This document shows, one piece after another, positions 32,546 to 41,107 of a stretch of DNA of 64,000 nt (position 1 is its first letter; every line of letters begins with the position of its first letter). Position numbers and translations under genes: made by a program. The stretch lies in contig NZ_WQLV01000002.1 in assembly GCF_009753675.1 (NCBI RefSeq), positions 372,001 through 436,000 on the forward strand, written 5' to 3'. Under the pieces are notes generated by a model, which was given only the letters and a program-made list of their open reading frames with translations, made no database searches and was not told the origin of the DNA. Source of the stretch: Parasedimentitalea huanghaiensis (GTDB taxonomy: Bacteria; Pseudomonadota; Alphaproteobacteria; Rhodobacterales; Rhodobacteraceae).

Positions 32546-35371
32546 ATGACGCACCAACAGCCGATCATTGATACCTCGCCCAAGGTTTCGGACGAGGTGC
32601 GCCAGACCACCTGCTATATGTGTGCCTGCCGTTGCGGCATCAACGTCCATATGAAGGATGGCAAGGTCGCCTATATCGAAGGCAACCGCGACCACCCGGT
32701 CAACAAGGGCGTGCTTTGCGCCAAGGGATCGGCCGGTATCATGCAGGTCAACGCACCTTCGCGGCTCAAGGCTCCGCTGAAACGGGTTGGGCCACGTGGG
32801 TCTGGTGAGTTTGAGGAAATCAGCTGGGACGAGGCGCTGGAAATCGCTGCCAGCCGGTTAGAGCCGATCCGCAAAGACAACCCTGAAAAGCTGGCGTTTT
32901 TCACCGGGCGCGATCAGTCACAAAGCTTTACCAGCTTCTGGGCGCAGAACTTCGGCACCTGCAACTACGCAGCACATGGCGGGTTCTGCTCGGTCAATAT
33001 GGCCACCGCAGGCATCTACACCATGGGCGGTGCGTTCTGGGAGTTTGGACAGCCCGACTGGGACTATACCAAATTGTTCATGCTTTTCGGTGTCGCCGAA
33101 GATCACGACAGCAACCCAATCAAAGCGGGCCTGGGAAAAATCAAGGCACGTGGTGCCAAGGTGATTGGCGTCAATCCAATCCGCTCGGGTTATAACGCCA
33201 TTGCTGACGAATGGGTTGGTATCACACCCGGTACCGACGGTCTGTTCATCCTGTCGATGGTGCATTGCCTGATGAAGGCCGGAAAGATCGATCTGGAATA
33301 TCTTGGCCAGTTCACCAACGCACCAGTGCTGGTCAATCAAGACCCTGATAGTCCTGACTATGGGCTGTTCCTACGCGACGACCACGGTGCACCACTGGTG
33401 ATCAACCGAAAAACCGGCAAGCTGGCCCCGTTTGACATGCACGGTGTGCGCCCGGATCTGGGCGGATCGTTTGAGCTGGATGGCATCACCCATGTGTCCG
33501 TTTTCCAGCTGATGGCCCAACGTTATCTGTCAGACGACTATGCCCCCGAGGCCGTAGCCGAGCGTTGCGGCATCCCGGCAAAACGCATCCGCGCCATTGC
33601 GGCCGAACTGGCCCGCGTCGCCTTTGACGAGGCGTTTGAGTTGGATCAGGAGTGGACCGATTTTCGCGGTGAAAAACACGACAAGATGATTGGCCGCCCC
33701 GTGGCCATGCACTCGATGCGCGGGGTTTCGGCCCATGCCAACGGCTTCCAGACCTGTCGCGCATTGCATGTCCTGCAAATCATTCTTGGCACGGTCGAAG
33801 TGCCCGGAGGGTTCCGGTTCAAGCCCCCCTACCCCAAGCCGGTTGAAGCACACCCTGCCCCGCACTGCCGTGTCGCCCCGAACAAACCGCTGGATGGCCC
33901 GCACCTTGGCTTTGTCCACGGCCCGGAACATCTGGCGCTCAAGAACGATGGTACTGCTGCGCGAATCGACAAGGCGTTCACCTGGGAAAACCCCATGTCT
34001 AGCCACGGGCTGATGCATATGGTGATTTCTAATGCCCATGCGGGTGACCCGTACAAGATTGATACGCTGTTCATGTATATGGCCAACATGTCATGGAACT
34101 CTTCCATGAACACCCGTGGCGTGATGGAGATGCTGACGGACAAGGATGAGAACGGGGACTATGTAATCCCGAACATCATCTATTCGGATGCCTATTCGTC
34201 AGAGATGGTGGCTTATGCTGATCTGGTTCTGCCAGACACCACCTATCTGGAGCGGCACGATTGCATCAGTCTGCTGGATCGCCCGATCTGCGAAGCGGAT
34301 GGCGCGGCGGATGCGATCCGCTGGCCGGTGATCGAGCCAGACCGTGATGTGCGCGGCTTCCAAACTGTGCTGGTGCAACTGGCCAACAAGATGAAACTGC
34401 CCGGCTTTACCGATGAGGACGGCAACGCCAAATGGCAAGATTACGCCGACTATATCGTCAATCACGAACGCAAACCGGGCATCGGCCCATTGGCTGGGTT
34501 CCGGGGCAAAGATGGCGATCAGGCAGGACGTGGCGAGGTCAACCCGGATCAGCTGGACAAATACATCGAAAACGGCGGTTTCTTTGTCGAACACATCCCG
34601 ACCGAGGCCAGCTATTACAAACCCTGGAACATGGCCTATCAGGATTGGGCCGTTGGCATGGGTATTTTTGACAGCCCGCAACCCTACCTGTTCCAGCTCT
34701 ATGTTGAACCCATGCGCAAATTCCAGCTGGCTGCCGAAGGCCACGGTGAACGCCAACCACCCGAGCACCTGCGCGAGCGGATCAAGGACACGATGGACCC
34801 CTTGCCGATCTGGTACGAGACGGACCAAACCGGCAACGAAGGTTATACCATCAACGCTCTGACCCAGCGCCCGATGGCAATGTATCATTCCTGGGGCACC
34901 CAGAACGCCTGGCTGCGTCAGCTACACGGCCGCAACCCGCTTTATGTGCCGACCAAGCTGATGCGCGAAAATCAGTTGCAGGATGGCGACTGGGCCAAGG
35001 TGTCCTCGCCCCACGGTGAAATCATCGTCCCAGTGATGGAAATGGCAGCGCTGAACGACAATACGGTCTGGACCTGGAATGCCATCGGCAAACGCAAGGG
35101 CGCCTGGGCTCTGGAAGAAGACGCACCAGAGGCCACCAAGGGCTTCCTGCTGAACCATCTGATCCACGAATTGTTGCCATCCAAAGGCGACGGCATGCGA
35201 TGGGCAAACTCGGACCCAATCACCGGGCAAGCCGCTTGGTTCGACCTGAAAGTGAAGATCGAAAAAGTCGGCGCGCCTGATGATATCGCAGAAAGCCAGC
35301 CGGTCTTCCCCCCAATGAAATCACCCATTGGCACAGGGCCTGAAGAACTCAAATGGAAGGTGGGGAAATGA
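32546..35371 (+). CDS. soeA: Sulfite dehydrogenase (quinone), molybdopterin subunit SoeA
   Basis: A 941-residue molybdopterin oxidoreductase of the DMSO reductase family. A [4Fe-4S] site is formed by Cys23, Cys26, Cys30 and Cys58 (CYMCACRC...GVLCAKG). Domains I-IV with MGD-binding regions follow. No Tat signal is visible, so the enzyme should be cytoplasmic, in line with SoeABC of purple sulfur bacteria and roseobacters, which oxidises cytoplasmic sulfite to sulfate and passes electrons to the quinone pool. Context is decisive: it follows the sulfite-releasing xsc operon and is followed by a ferredoxin subunit and a membrane anchor. The start is the ATG after CAGGATCC. Confidence 0.9.
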   Translation: MTHQQPIIDTSPKVSDEVRQTTCYMCACRCGINVHMKDGKVAYIEGNRDHPVNKGVLCAKGSAGIMQVNAPSRLKAPLKRVGPRGSGEFEEISWDEALEIAASRLEPIRKDNPEKLAFFTGRDQSQSFTSFWAQNFGTCNYAAHGGFCSVNMATAGIYTMGGAFWEFGQPDWDYTKLFMLFGVAEDHDSNPIKAGLGKIKARGAKVIGVNPIRSGYNAIADEWVGITPGTDGLFILSMVHCLMKAGKIDLEYLGQFTNAPVLVNQDPDSPDYGLFLRDDHGAPLVINRKTGKLAPFDMHGVRPDLGGSFELDGITHVSVFQLMAQRYLSDDYAPEAVAERCGIPAKRIRAIAAELARVAFDEAFELDQEWTDFRGEKHDKMIGRPVAMHSMRGVSAHANGFQTCRALHVLQIILGTVEVPGGFRFKPPYPKPVEAHPAPHCRVAPNKPLDGPHLGFVHGPEHLALKNDGTAARIDKAFTWENPMSSHGLMHMVISNAHAGDPYKIDTLFMYMANMSWNSSMNTRGVMEMLTDKDENGDYVIPNIIYSDAYSSEMVAYADLVLPDTTYLERHDCISLLDRPICEADGAADAIRWPVIEPDRDVRGFQTVLVQLANKMKLPGFTDEDGNAKWQDYADYIVNHERKPGIGPLAGFRGKDGDQAGRGEVNPDQLDKYIENGGFFVEHIPTEASYYKPWNMAYQDWAVGMGIFDSPQPYLFQLYVEPMRKFQLAAEGHGERQPPEHLRERIKDTMDPLPIWYETDQTGNEGYTINALTQRPMAMYHSWGTQNAWLRQLHGRNPLYVPTKLMRENQLQDGDWAKVSSPHGEIIVPVMEMAALNDNTVWTWNAIGKRKGAWALEEDAPEATKGFLLNHLIHELLPSKGDGMRWANSDPITGQAAWFDLKVKIEKVGAPDDIAESQPVFPPMKSPIGTGPEELKWKVGK

Positions 35372-35377
35372 TCCGAA

Positions 35378-35404
35378 CTTCATCTAGCCACAAATATCCC
35401 GGGG
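35378..35404. repeat. Interspersed repeat copy 2
   Basis: CTTCATCTAGCC then ACAAATATCCCGGGG at 35378-35404 matches 25787-25813 at 25 of 27 positions. This copy lies in the 85-bp gap between soeA and soeB, inside an operon. Confidence 0.7.
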
Positions 35405-35456
35405 TCTGGGGCAGCGCCTTAGCCTTCGCTCAAGCCTACTGCAGGGGTCTGCTGAC

Positions 35457-36251
35457 ATGACCGAGCTACCAAACGCCACTGACCGCAAGATGGGGCTGGT
35501 CATTGACCTAGACACCTGTGTCGGCTGCCACGCCTGTGTGATTTCCTGCAAAGGCTGGAACACTGAAAACTATGGTGCGCCACTGTCCGATCAGGACCCT
35601 TATGGCAGTGACCCGTCGGGCACCTTCCTGAACCGCGTGCATTCGTTTGAGGTGCAGCCAAAACCCTGTGGTTCTGAACAAGCCCCAGCCGCACAGCTGA
35701 TCCACTTCCCGAAATCCTGCCTGCATTGCGAAGATGCGCCCTGCGTCACCGTTTGCCCCACCGGCGCCAGTTACAAACGTGTCGAGGATGGCATTGTGCT
35801 GGTCAATGAAAGTGACTGTATTGGTTGTGGGTTGTGCGCCTGGTCCTGCCCTTATGGCGCACGCGAATTGGATCTGGCTGCAGGGGTGATGAAGAAATGC
35901 ACGCTTTGCGTAGATCGGATTTACAACGACAACCTGCCCGAAGAAGACCGCATTCCATCCTGTGTTCGCACCTGCCCCGCGGGCGCGCGACATTTTGGTG
36001 ATCTGGGTGATCCGGACAGTGACGTATCCAAGCTGGTGGCCGAGCGTGAAGGCATGGACCTGATGCCTGAAATGGGCACCAAGCCGGTGAACAAATACCT
36101 GCCACCGCGCCCTAAGGATCAGATGGAAGACCAGATTGATATCCTAGCCCCCTTGCTGGCCCCGGTTGCTGAGGAAGCAGGCGGCTTTTTGGGCTGGCTG
36201 GATAAGGCGCTCGACAAGCTACCCGGCAACTCGACCGAAGGAGCAAACTAA
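35457..36251 (+). CDS. soeB: Sulfite dehydrogenase iron-sulfur subunit SoeB
   Basis: A 264-residue four-cluster ferredoxin subunit of the DmsB type. Cysteine groups are at DTCVGCHACVISC (residues 20-32), CLHCEDAPCVTVCP, DCIGCGLCAWSCP and the CTLCVDR...CVRTCP set. It transfers electrons from the molybdenum subunit to the membrane anchor. The start ATG at 35457 has no strong ribosome site. Its stop overlaps the soeC start by one base (TAATG). Confidence 0.92.
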   Translation: MTELPNATDRKMGLVIDLDTCVGCHACVISCKGWNTENYGAPLSDQDPYGSDPSGTFLNRVHSFEVQPKPCGSEQAPAAQLIHFPKSCLHCEDAPCVTVCPTGASYKRVEDGIVLVNESDCIGCGLCAWSCPYGARELDLAAGVMKKCTLCVDRIYNDNLPEEDRIPSCVRTCPAGARHFGDLGDPDSDVSKLVAEREGMDLMPEMGTKPVNKYLPPRPKDQMEDQIDILAPLLAPVAEEAGGFLGWLDKALDKLPGNSTEGAN

Positions 36252-37138
36252 TGCATCCGGCCCCTTCTGTTATTCTCTTCACCACCCTATCCGGGCTTGG
36301 CTTTGGGTTGCTGTTCTTCCTTGGTCTTGGCATGCCCGATGTGACCGGCATGGTATCTTTTGTGTTCTTTGCCATTGCCTATGCACTGGCAGTCGGCGGG
36401 CTCTTGGCCTCGACCTTTCACCTTGGCCATCCAGAACGCGCCATGAAGGCATTCAGCCAGTGGAAAACCAGCTGGCTGAGCCGCGAGGGCTGTTGTGCGG
36501 TTGGTGCTCTGTTGGTGATGGGGCTCTACGCTATTGGTACTGTGTTTCTGGACACCCAATGGACCCTGTTCGGCGTGATTGGTGCGGTTCTTAGCTTGGC
36601 GACAGTTTTCACAACATCGATGATCTACGCCCAGTTAAAGACTATTCCGCGCTGGAACATGCCGCTCACCCCAGCGATGTTCATCAGCTTTTCGCTTGCT
36701 GGCGGCGCATTGCTGGCCGGACAAGAGACCATGGCAACCGCCCTGCTGATCATCGCAGGGATGGTGCAGCTGGGTTATTGGTCCTACGGCGATAAAGCCT
36801 TTGCCGAGTCGGGAACTACAATGGGGACGGCCACCGGTTTGGGGGATCGTGGCGCAGTGCGTGCGTTTGAGCCACCGCATACTGGATCAAACTATCTGCT
36901 GCGTGAATTTGTGCATGTGGTGGGCCGCAAGCACAGTCAGAAACTGCGAATGATCGGGTTTGGTTTGGGCTTTGCGCTGCCGATCCTGTTGCTACTGGTC
37001 CCATTCGAAGGTCTGATGCTGAAGCACACAATGGCCGCCATTGCCGTGCTATCGCATCTGGCTGGAATAGCCTGCTCGCGATGGCTGTTCTTTGCTGAGG
37101 CCGAGCATGTGGTCGGCTTGTACTACGGTAAACGCTAG
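36251..37138 (+). CDS. soeC: Sulfite dehydrogenase membrane anchor SoeC (DmsC/NrfD-like)
   Basis: A 295-residue membrane protein of the DmsC family with about eight hydrophobic segments, starting HPAPSVILFTTLSGLGFGLL and containing the family sequence STFHLGHPERAMKAFSQWKTSW in two parts. It anchors SoeAB to the inner face of the cytoplasmic membrane and passes electrons to quinone. It is translationally coupled to soeB and followed by a terminator. Confidence 0.92.
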   Translation: MHPAPSVILFTTLSGLGFGLLFFLGLGMPDVTGMVSFVFFAIAYALAVGGLLASTFHLGHPERAMKAFSQWKTSWLSREGCCAVGALLVMGLYAIGTVFLDTQWTLFGVIGAVLSLATVFTTSMIYAQLKTIPRWNMPLTPAMFISFSLAGGALLAGQETMATALLIIAGMVQLGYWSYGDKAFAESGTTMGTATGLGDRGAVRAFEPPHTGSNYLLREFVHVVGRKHSQKLRMIGFGLGFALPILLLLVPFEGLMLKHTMAAIAVLSHLAGIACSRWLFFAEAEHVVGLYYGKR

Positions 37139-37145
37139 AAATTCA

Positions 37146-37168
37146 GGGGCACCCAAACCGGGTGCCCC
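37146..37168 (+). terminator. Terminator hairpin after soeC
   Basis: GGGGCACCC (37146-37154) pairs with GGGTGCCCC (37160-37168), followed by AATTTATTT. Confidence 0.75.
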
Positions 37169-37186
37169 AATTTATTTCCGGCCACA

Positions 37187-37213
37187 TGTCACAAACCGTG
37201 TTGCTGCTTCGTC
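37187..37213 (+). promoter_or_regulatory. ECF41-type promoter upstream of the AhpD-like/sigma pair
   Basis: TGTCACA at 37187-37193, then 16 bases, then CGTC at 37210-37213. This equals the ECF41 promoter consensus (TGTCACA-N16-CGTC) as recalled, and it lies 31 bp before the first gene of the pair. Autoregulation is implied. Confidence 0.8.
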
Positions 37214-37244
37214 CTGTTCCTGAGCCATCAAAAAGGAACAGCTT

Positions 37245-37706
37245 ATGTCTCAACGTCTTGACCAATACTCCACCGCTCCAGAACTGATTAAACCGCTGCT
37301 TGAAATGGAAAAAGCATTGGATGGAACAGAGCTGGAATTCAGTTTGAAAGAACTGATCAAGCTGCGCGCATCGCAGATCAACGGTTGCGCCTATTGCATT
37401 CACATGCACACAAATGATGCCCGCGCGGGTGGTGTAAGTGAGGATCGGCTGCACCTGCTGAACGCCTGGAGAGAATCCTCGCTGTATTCGGATCGCGAAC
37501 GCGCGGCGCTGGCCTGGACTGAAACCCTGACCCGCGTAGAAACACAGGGAGCGCCTGACGGGCATTACAAAACCCTGACTGAACATTTCACACCACACGA
37601 ACAAGTGGCCGTCACGCTAGCCATCACAGCGATCAACTCGTGGAACCGGCTTGCAATCGCATTTTCTACCCCACATCCTGCCGCGCAGGAGGCAAATGCT
37701 GCGTGA
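37245..37706 (+). CDS. Carboxymuconolactone decarboxylase / AhpD-like protein (COE partner of ECF41 sigma)
   Basis: A 153-residue protein of the AhpD/CMD family with the redox motif INGCAYCIHMHTNDAR near 45 (Cys-X2-Cys and the nearby His). Such proteins act as peroxidases or decarboxylases. It is upstream of an ECF sigma factor whose start codon overlaps its stop. Genes of the carboxymuconolactone decarboxylase type are the usual neighbours of ECF41 sigma factors. An oxidative or related stress role is inferred; the exact substrate is unknown. Confidence 0.88.
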   Translation: MSQRLDQYSTAPELIKPLLEMEKALDGTELEFSLKELIKLRASQINGCAYCIHMHTNDARAGGVSEDRLHLLNAWRESSLYSDRERAALAWTETLTRVETQGAPDGHYKTLTEHFTPHEQVAVTLAITAINSWNRLAIAFSTPHPAAQEANAA

Positions 37707-38602
37707 CACCTATGAACTCCCCTGAAGCAAATATGTTTCTGGATGCGCGGCCGCGATTGTTCGCGGCTGCCTATCGTATGCTGGGCACCGTCAGTGATAC
37801 CGAGGACATCCTGCAGGAAGTGTATTTGCGCTGGCAAACCGTCGCTATGGATACGGTGCGCGATCCGGTTGGATATCTCATGCGGATCACCACACGCCTT
37901 TGTCTGGACCAGTTGAAGTCAGCGCGAGTGAAACGCGAAGTTTACCCCGGCGAATGGCTCCCAGAGCCCGTGTTGACCGATGACTCGGTTGAGGCGCTGG
38001 ATCATGATGTTTCGGTGGCTTTGTTGCTCGCACTGGAACGGCTAACACCGCTCGAACGAGTGGCGTTTTTGCTGCATGATGTGTTTGACTGCGATTACGA
38101 CGAGGTGGCCCTGACCCTAGGGCGTAGCGAAGCCAGCTGTCGACAACTCACCACGCGCGCCCGTCGGCATGTGCAGGAATCCAAGCCAAGGGCAGCAGTA
38201 GATGATGAACAAGGCGCGGCGATGGTCGAAGCCTTTTTCATGGCCTCCAAGTCGGGTGACACCTCTGTATTGGCGAAGCTGCTGACCGAAGATGTGCAAC
38301 TGATCTCGGACGGTGGCGGCAAGGCGATTGCGGCGCTCAATCCAATTGTCGGCCAGGATCACGTGGTGCGGTTCTTCGAGGGGCTGTCGCGCAAGCTGGA
38401 TGGATTTATTCCAAAACACTGGAAGCTCTGCCAGCTAAATGGTTTGCCAGCCATCGTTAGTCGCGAGATTGATGGGATTGTTCAGACCACTGCTTTGGAA
38501 ATTGTAGACGGTAAGATCCACCGGATCTACGTGGTTCGCAATCCAGACAAGACACAGCATCTGGTTGAAACTTTGAACGACGATGAAGGGCCGCGTCAAT
38601 GA
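37703..38602 (+). CDS. ECF41-family RNA polymerase sigma factor with SnoaL-like C-terminal domain
   Basis: A 299-residue ECF sigma factor from the GTG at 37703, chosen because GGAGG lies ten bases upstream and GTGA overlaps the preceding stop; the ATG at 37712 is the alternative. Residues 1-165 hold regions sigma2 and sigma4 (RLFAAAYRMLGTVSDTEDILQEVYL; RLTPLERVAFLLHDVF). The extension from about 175 carries the ECF41 marks DGGGK and NPDK (RNPDKTQHLV), which in this group regulate activity within the same polypeptide, with no separate anti-sigma factor needed. It is translationally coupled to the AhpD-like gene, and a consensus ECF41 promoter precedes both. Confidence 0.92.
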   Translation: MTPMNSPEANMFLDARPRLFAAAYRMLGTVSDTEDILQEVYLRWQTVAMDTVRDPVGYLMRITTRLCLDQLKSARVKREVYPGEWLPEPVLTDDSVEALDHDVSVALLLALERLTPLERVAFLLHDVFDCDYDEVALTLGRSEASCRQLTTRARRHVQESKPRAAVDDEQGAAMVEAFFMASKSGDTSVLAKLLTEDVQLISDGGGKAIAALNPIVGQDHVVRFFEGLSRKLDGFIPKHWKLCQLNGLPAIVSREIDGIVQTTALEIVDGKIHRIYVVRNPDKTQHLVETLNDDEGPRQ

Positions 38603-38610
38603 CGCGACCC
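38588..38610. terminator. Bidirectional hairpin between the sigma factor and amt
   Basis: GGG-CGCGTCA and TGACGCG-CCC form a stem spanning the sigma-factor stop (38588-38610, one mismatch). It can serve both convergent genes although T-runs are weak. Confidence 0.5.
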
Positions 38611-38617
38611 TGAGGTT

Positions 38618-39796
38618 TTACGAATGGAATTCGTAGGCCCGTTCGCCATGTTCCTCGAGATCCAAACCATTGGATTCCATCTCTTCTGAGACACGGAAAG
38701 GCGTGATCAGCGCGGTGATCTTGACCAAAACGACGGACACCACAAAGGTGAAAACGCCCACAATCGCCAGCGCCCCCAATTGCGCGGCCCATGTTCCTTC
38801 GCCAAACACCGCGATCATGATGGTGCCAAAGATGCCGCCAACACCGTGAACGGCAAATACATCCAGCGTGTCGTCAATTTTGACTTTGTTACGGATGAAA
38901 TTCACAGCTTCCTGACACAGAACCCCAGCAAACGCGCCGATTATCATCGCCTCGACCGGGCCAACAAAACCTGAGGCCGGTGTGATAGATGCCAGGCCTG
39001 CAATGGTGCCTGTCACGATGCCAACCAGGCTGGCCTTGCCGTATTTGATACGTTCCCACAGGGCCCAAGTCAGAGAGGCCGTCGCGGCCGAGATATGCGT
39101 CACGGTAATCGCCATCGCCGCGCCGCCATCGGCTGTTAGTTGCGATCCGCCATTAAAGCCATACCAGCCAACCCACAGCATTGCAGCGCCCAACATCACA
39201 AAGGGAGGAGAATGCGGAGGTTTGGTCGATACCTTGCGTGCGCCCAGCATGACCGCCAGAACCAAGGCCGCGATACCAGCGGTTTCATGGACCACGATGC
39301 CACCAGCAAAGTCTTTGACACCCACCTCCCCAAAGATACCACCATCCGCCAGAAAGCCGCCGCCCCAGATCCAGTGCACAACGGGCGCATAACACAGCAG
39401 CATCCATAGACCAGAAAACACCATTACAAACCCAAAGTGGATGCGTTCCACATAGGCGCCGACGATCAGGGCTGGGGTGATAATCGCAAAGGTCATCTGA
39501 AAGGCAAAGAACAGGATCTCAGGCAGGGTGCCTGTCAGGCTATCGGCAGTCACACCATCAAGGAACATCTTGCCAAGTCCGCCCCAATAGGCATTGCCAT
39601 CACCAAATGCGATTGAATAGCCAACGGCGAACCAGAGTATGCTCATCAAGCAGGCAATGGCATAGCAATGCATGAACACGCTGAGCACATTTCGCGCCCG
39701 CACCAGCCCACCATAAAAAAGGGCCAGCCCCGGTAGTGTCATGAATAACACCAATGCCGTTGCGACCATTATCCAAGCTGTATCTGCCCCGTTCAT
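38618..39796 (-). CDS. amt: Ammonium transporter (Amt family)
   Basis: 392 residues from the ATG at 39796 with GGAGAGT upstream. It has eleven or so hydrophobic segments and family motifs: MTLPGLALFYGGLVRARNVLS near 24, DFAGGIVVHETAGIAALVL (with the conserved pore region) and the DDTLDVFAVHGVGGIFG histidine motif near 315. It imports ammonium. No glnK lies next to it in the window, which is unusual for Amt genes but known in roseobacters with several copies. Confidence 0.94.
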   Translation of the reverse strand: MNGADTAWIMVATALVLFMTLPGLALFYGGLVRARNVLSVFMHCYAIACLMSILWFAVGYSIAFGDGNAYWGGLGKMFLDGVTADSLTGTLPEILFFAFQMTFAIITPALIVGAYVERIHFGFVMVFSGLWMLLCYAPVVHWIWGGGFLADGGIFGEVGVKDFAGGIVVHETAGIAALVLAVMLGARKVSTKPPHSPPFVMLGAAMLWVGWYGFNGGSQLTADGGAAMAITVTHISAATASLTWALWERIKYGKASLVGIVTGTIAGLASITPASGFVGPVEAMIIGAFAGVLCQEAVNFIRNKVKIDDTLDVFAVHGVGGIFGTIMIAVFGEGTWAAQLGALAIVGVFTFVVSVVLVKITALITPFRVSEEMESNGLDLEEHGERAYEFHS

Positions 39797-40300
39797 AGTA
39801 CTCTCCGTTCGCGTTTGGATTCTGACGTCATTGCGATGAACCGTTTTGAACACGCAAAAGAAAGAGGCAGAGCCGCAACGAGCCGGTCAAATCAGCAGCA
39901 GTTCAGGGACTGACTGGAATTTGTGCGCAATGTTCGCAGTGCGCCCAAAAATGCGCCGCGTTGTGAAAAAGGGGTCGCGACCTTCCCCGACGTCATCTTC
40001 ACCAATCAGCCAAAACACAATGAACAAAGTGAGGAAGAGATTTCAGAAATCACATGTTTGGCGCTCGGTCTGGAAATGGATAGCATCTGTATCTGACGAG
40101 GATAACACGCTGACAAGTAAGTAAAATATTTTCAATCGAGTTGGATGGTCGCGAGTTAGACCGTGCACTTGCGCTGGCGATATACCGTTAATAGGAAATT
40201 TTTTATCGTTTTTCGATAAATGATTTGACCTTCGTTTCCACCCACTATAGCAAAACCACAGGCTAAACGCCCCTGTGGGGACGCACTACGCAAAGGAACT
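39797..40300. other. Intergenic region between amt and the DUF2975 gene
   Basis: 504 bp. The open frames here have composition unlike coding sequence in this genome and no motifs. The only clear element is the inverted repeat at 40202-40220 close to the DUF2975 start. Confidence 0.55.
40202..40220. promoter_or_regulatory. Inverted repeat TTTATCG-N5-CGATAAA
   Basis: Seven-base arms at 40202-40208 and 40214-40220 around TTTTT, about 80 bp upstream of the DUF2975/HTH operon. It may be the operator of the HTH protein. Confidence 0.45.
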
Positions 40301-40306
40301 GTGGCA

Positions 40307-40831
40307 ATGAAGATGTCGCGATTGATCAAATTATTATTCGTCCTGATTTCCGTCACGGCAATCCTATCCCTGACAGATACCATCTTTGTTTTCCAAAGTG
40401 ACTTCCCGCTTGCGCTGCAAGTCGACGGGGAAGTTTGGATCCGGAAAATTTCAGAGTTTTCCATATCCGATCGAGTTGCGATCTTCTCGATGATCGAGTT
40501 CACAACATTGCCTTGGTATTGGGCACTCTTCATGATGTGGCGCTTGGCAAAACTGTATCGAGACGGTCAGTATTTCACACCCCAAAACAGTCGGTGTTTT
40601 GTTGGAATTGCCTACGCTCTGATCGCGATGTCAATTTTGGACACTCTGATCGCACCCGTCATTGGTGGCTACTTCTATTATCGCGGCATCCTTGATGGCA
40701 TGCCTGATATGGACGTGACCCTGATCTTAGCTGACACCGACCTACTGACAGCCGGATTATTCTTCTTTTTGATCGGGATGATCATGGAAAAAGCGAGTAC
40801 TCTTAGGGAGGAAGCAGATATGACGATATAG
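40307..40831 (+). CDS. DUF2975 membrane protein
   Basis: 174 residues from the ATG at 40307; a GTG six bases earlier is the alternative. Four membrane segments are visible (residues 6-22, 65-80, 98-118, 142-160). The LPWYWALFMMWRLAKLYRDGQYFTPQNSRCF stretch, here in parts, fits the DUF2975 family. Members pair with a small HTH protein (YozG type) downstream, as here. Function is unknown; a membrane-bound control of the HTH regulator is suspected. Confidence 0.82.
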   Translation: MKMSRLIKLLFVLISVTAILSLTDTIFVFQSDFPLALQVDGEVWIRKISEFSISDRVAIFSMIEFTTLPWYWALFMMWRLAKLYRDGQYFTPQNSRCFVGIAYALIAMSILDTLIAPVIGGYFYYRGILDGMPDMDVTLILADTDLLTAGLFFFLIGMIMEKASTLREEADMTI

Positions 40832-40847
40832 ATTGGTACACTGAATT

Positions 40848-41066
40848 ATGGCGTTGATCATTCATCTGGATGTTATGTTGGCTACTCGCAAAATGAAGCT
40901 TTCCGAGCTGTCTGAGCGTGTCGGTATTACCATTGCCAACCTTTCAGTTTTGAAAACAGGGAAAGCAAAGGCAGTCCGCTTTTCAACTCTCGAAGCCATA
41001 TGCCGGGAACTCAACTGCCAGCCCGGCGACCTCATAGAATACAAGCCTGACAAACCTTCTGAATAA
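40848..41066 (+). CDS. YozG-like Xre/Cro-type helix-turn-helix protein
   Basis: A 72-residue HTH protein: HLDVMLATRKMKLSELSERVGITIANLS then KTGKAKAVRFSTLEAICRELNCQPGDLIEY, matching the YozG/DUF2975-associated regulators. It starts 17 bp after the DUF2975 gene and likely controls this group with its membrane partner. Confidence 0.9.
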   Translation: MALIIHLDVMLATRKMKLSELSERVGITIANLSVLKTGKAKAVRFSTLEAICRELNCQPGDLIEYKPDKPSE

Positions 41067-41107
41067 ACCTCTTTAGAACGACACCCTCAAAATCTGTGGA
41101 AAATACA

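Noticed and set aside
38618-39796. glnK gene linked to amt
   Set aside because: No PII-like frame flanks the transporter; the upstream 504 bp hold no credible gene.
39853-40124. 92-residue open frame between amt and the DUF2975 gene
   Set aside because: Basic, low-complexity translation with no ribosome site; composition looks non-coding.
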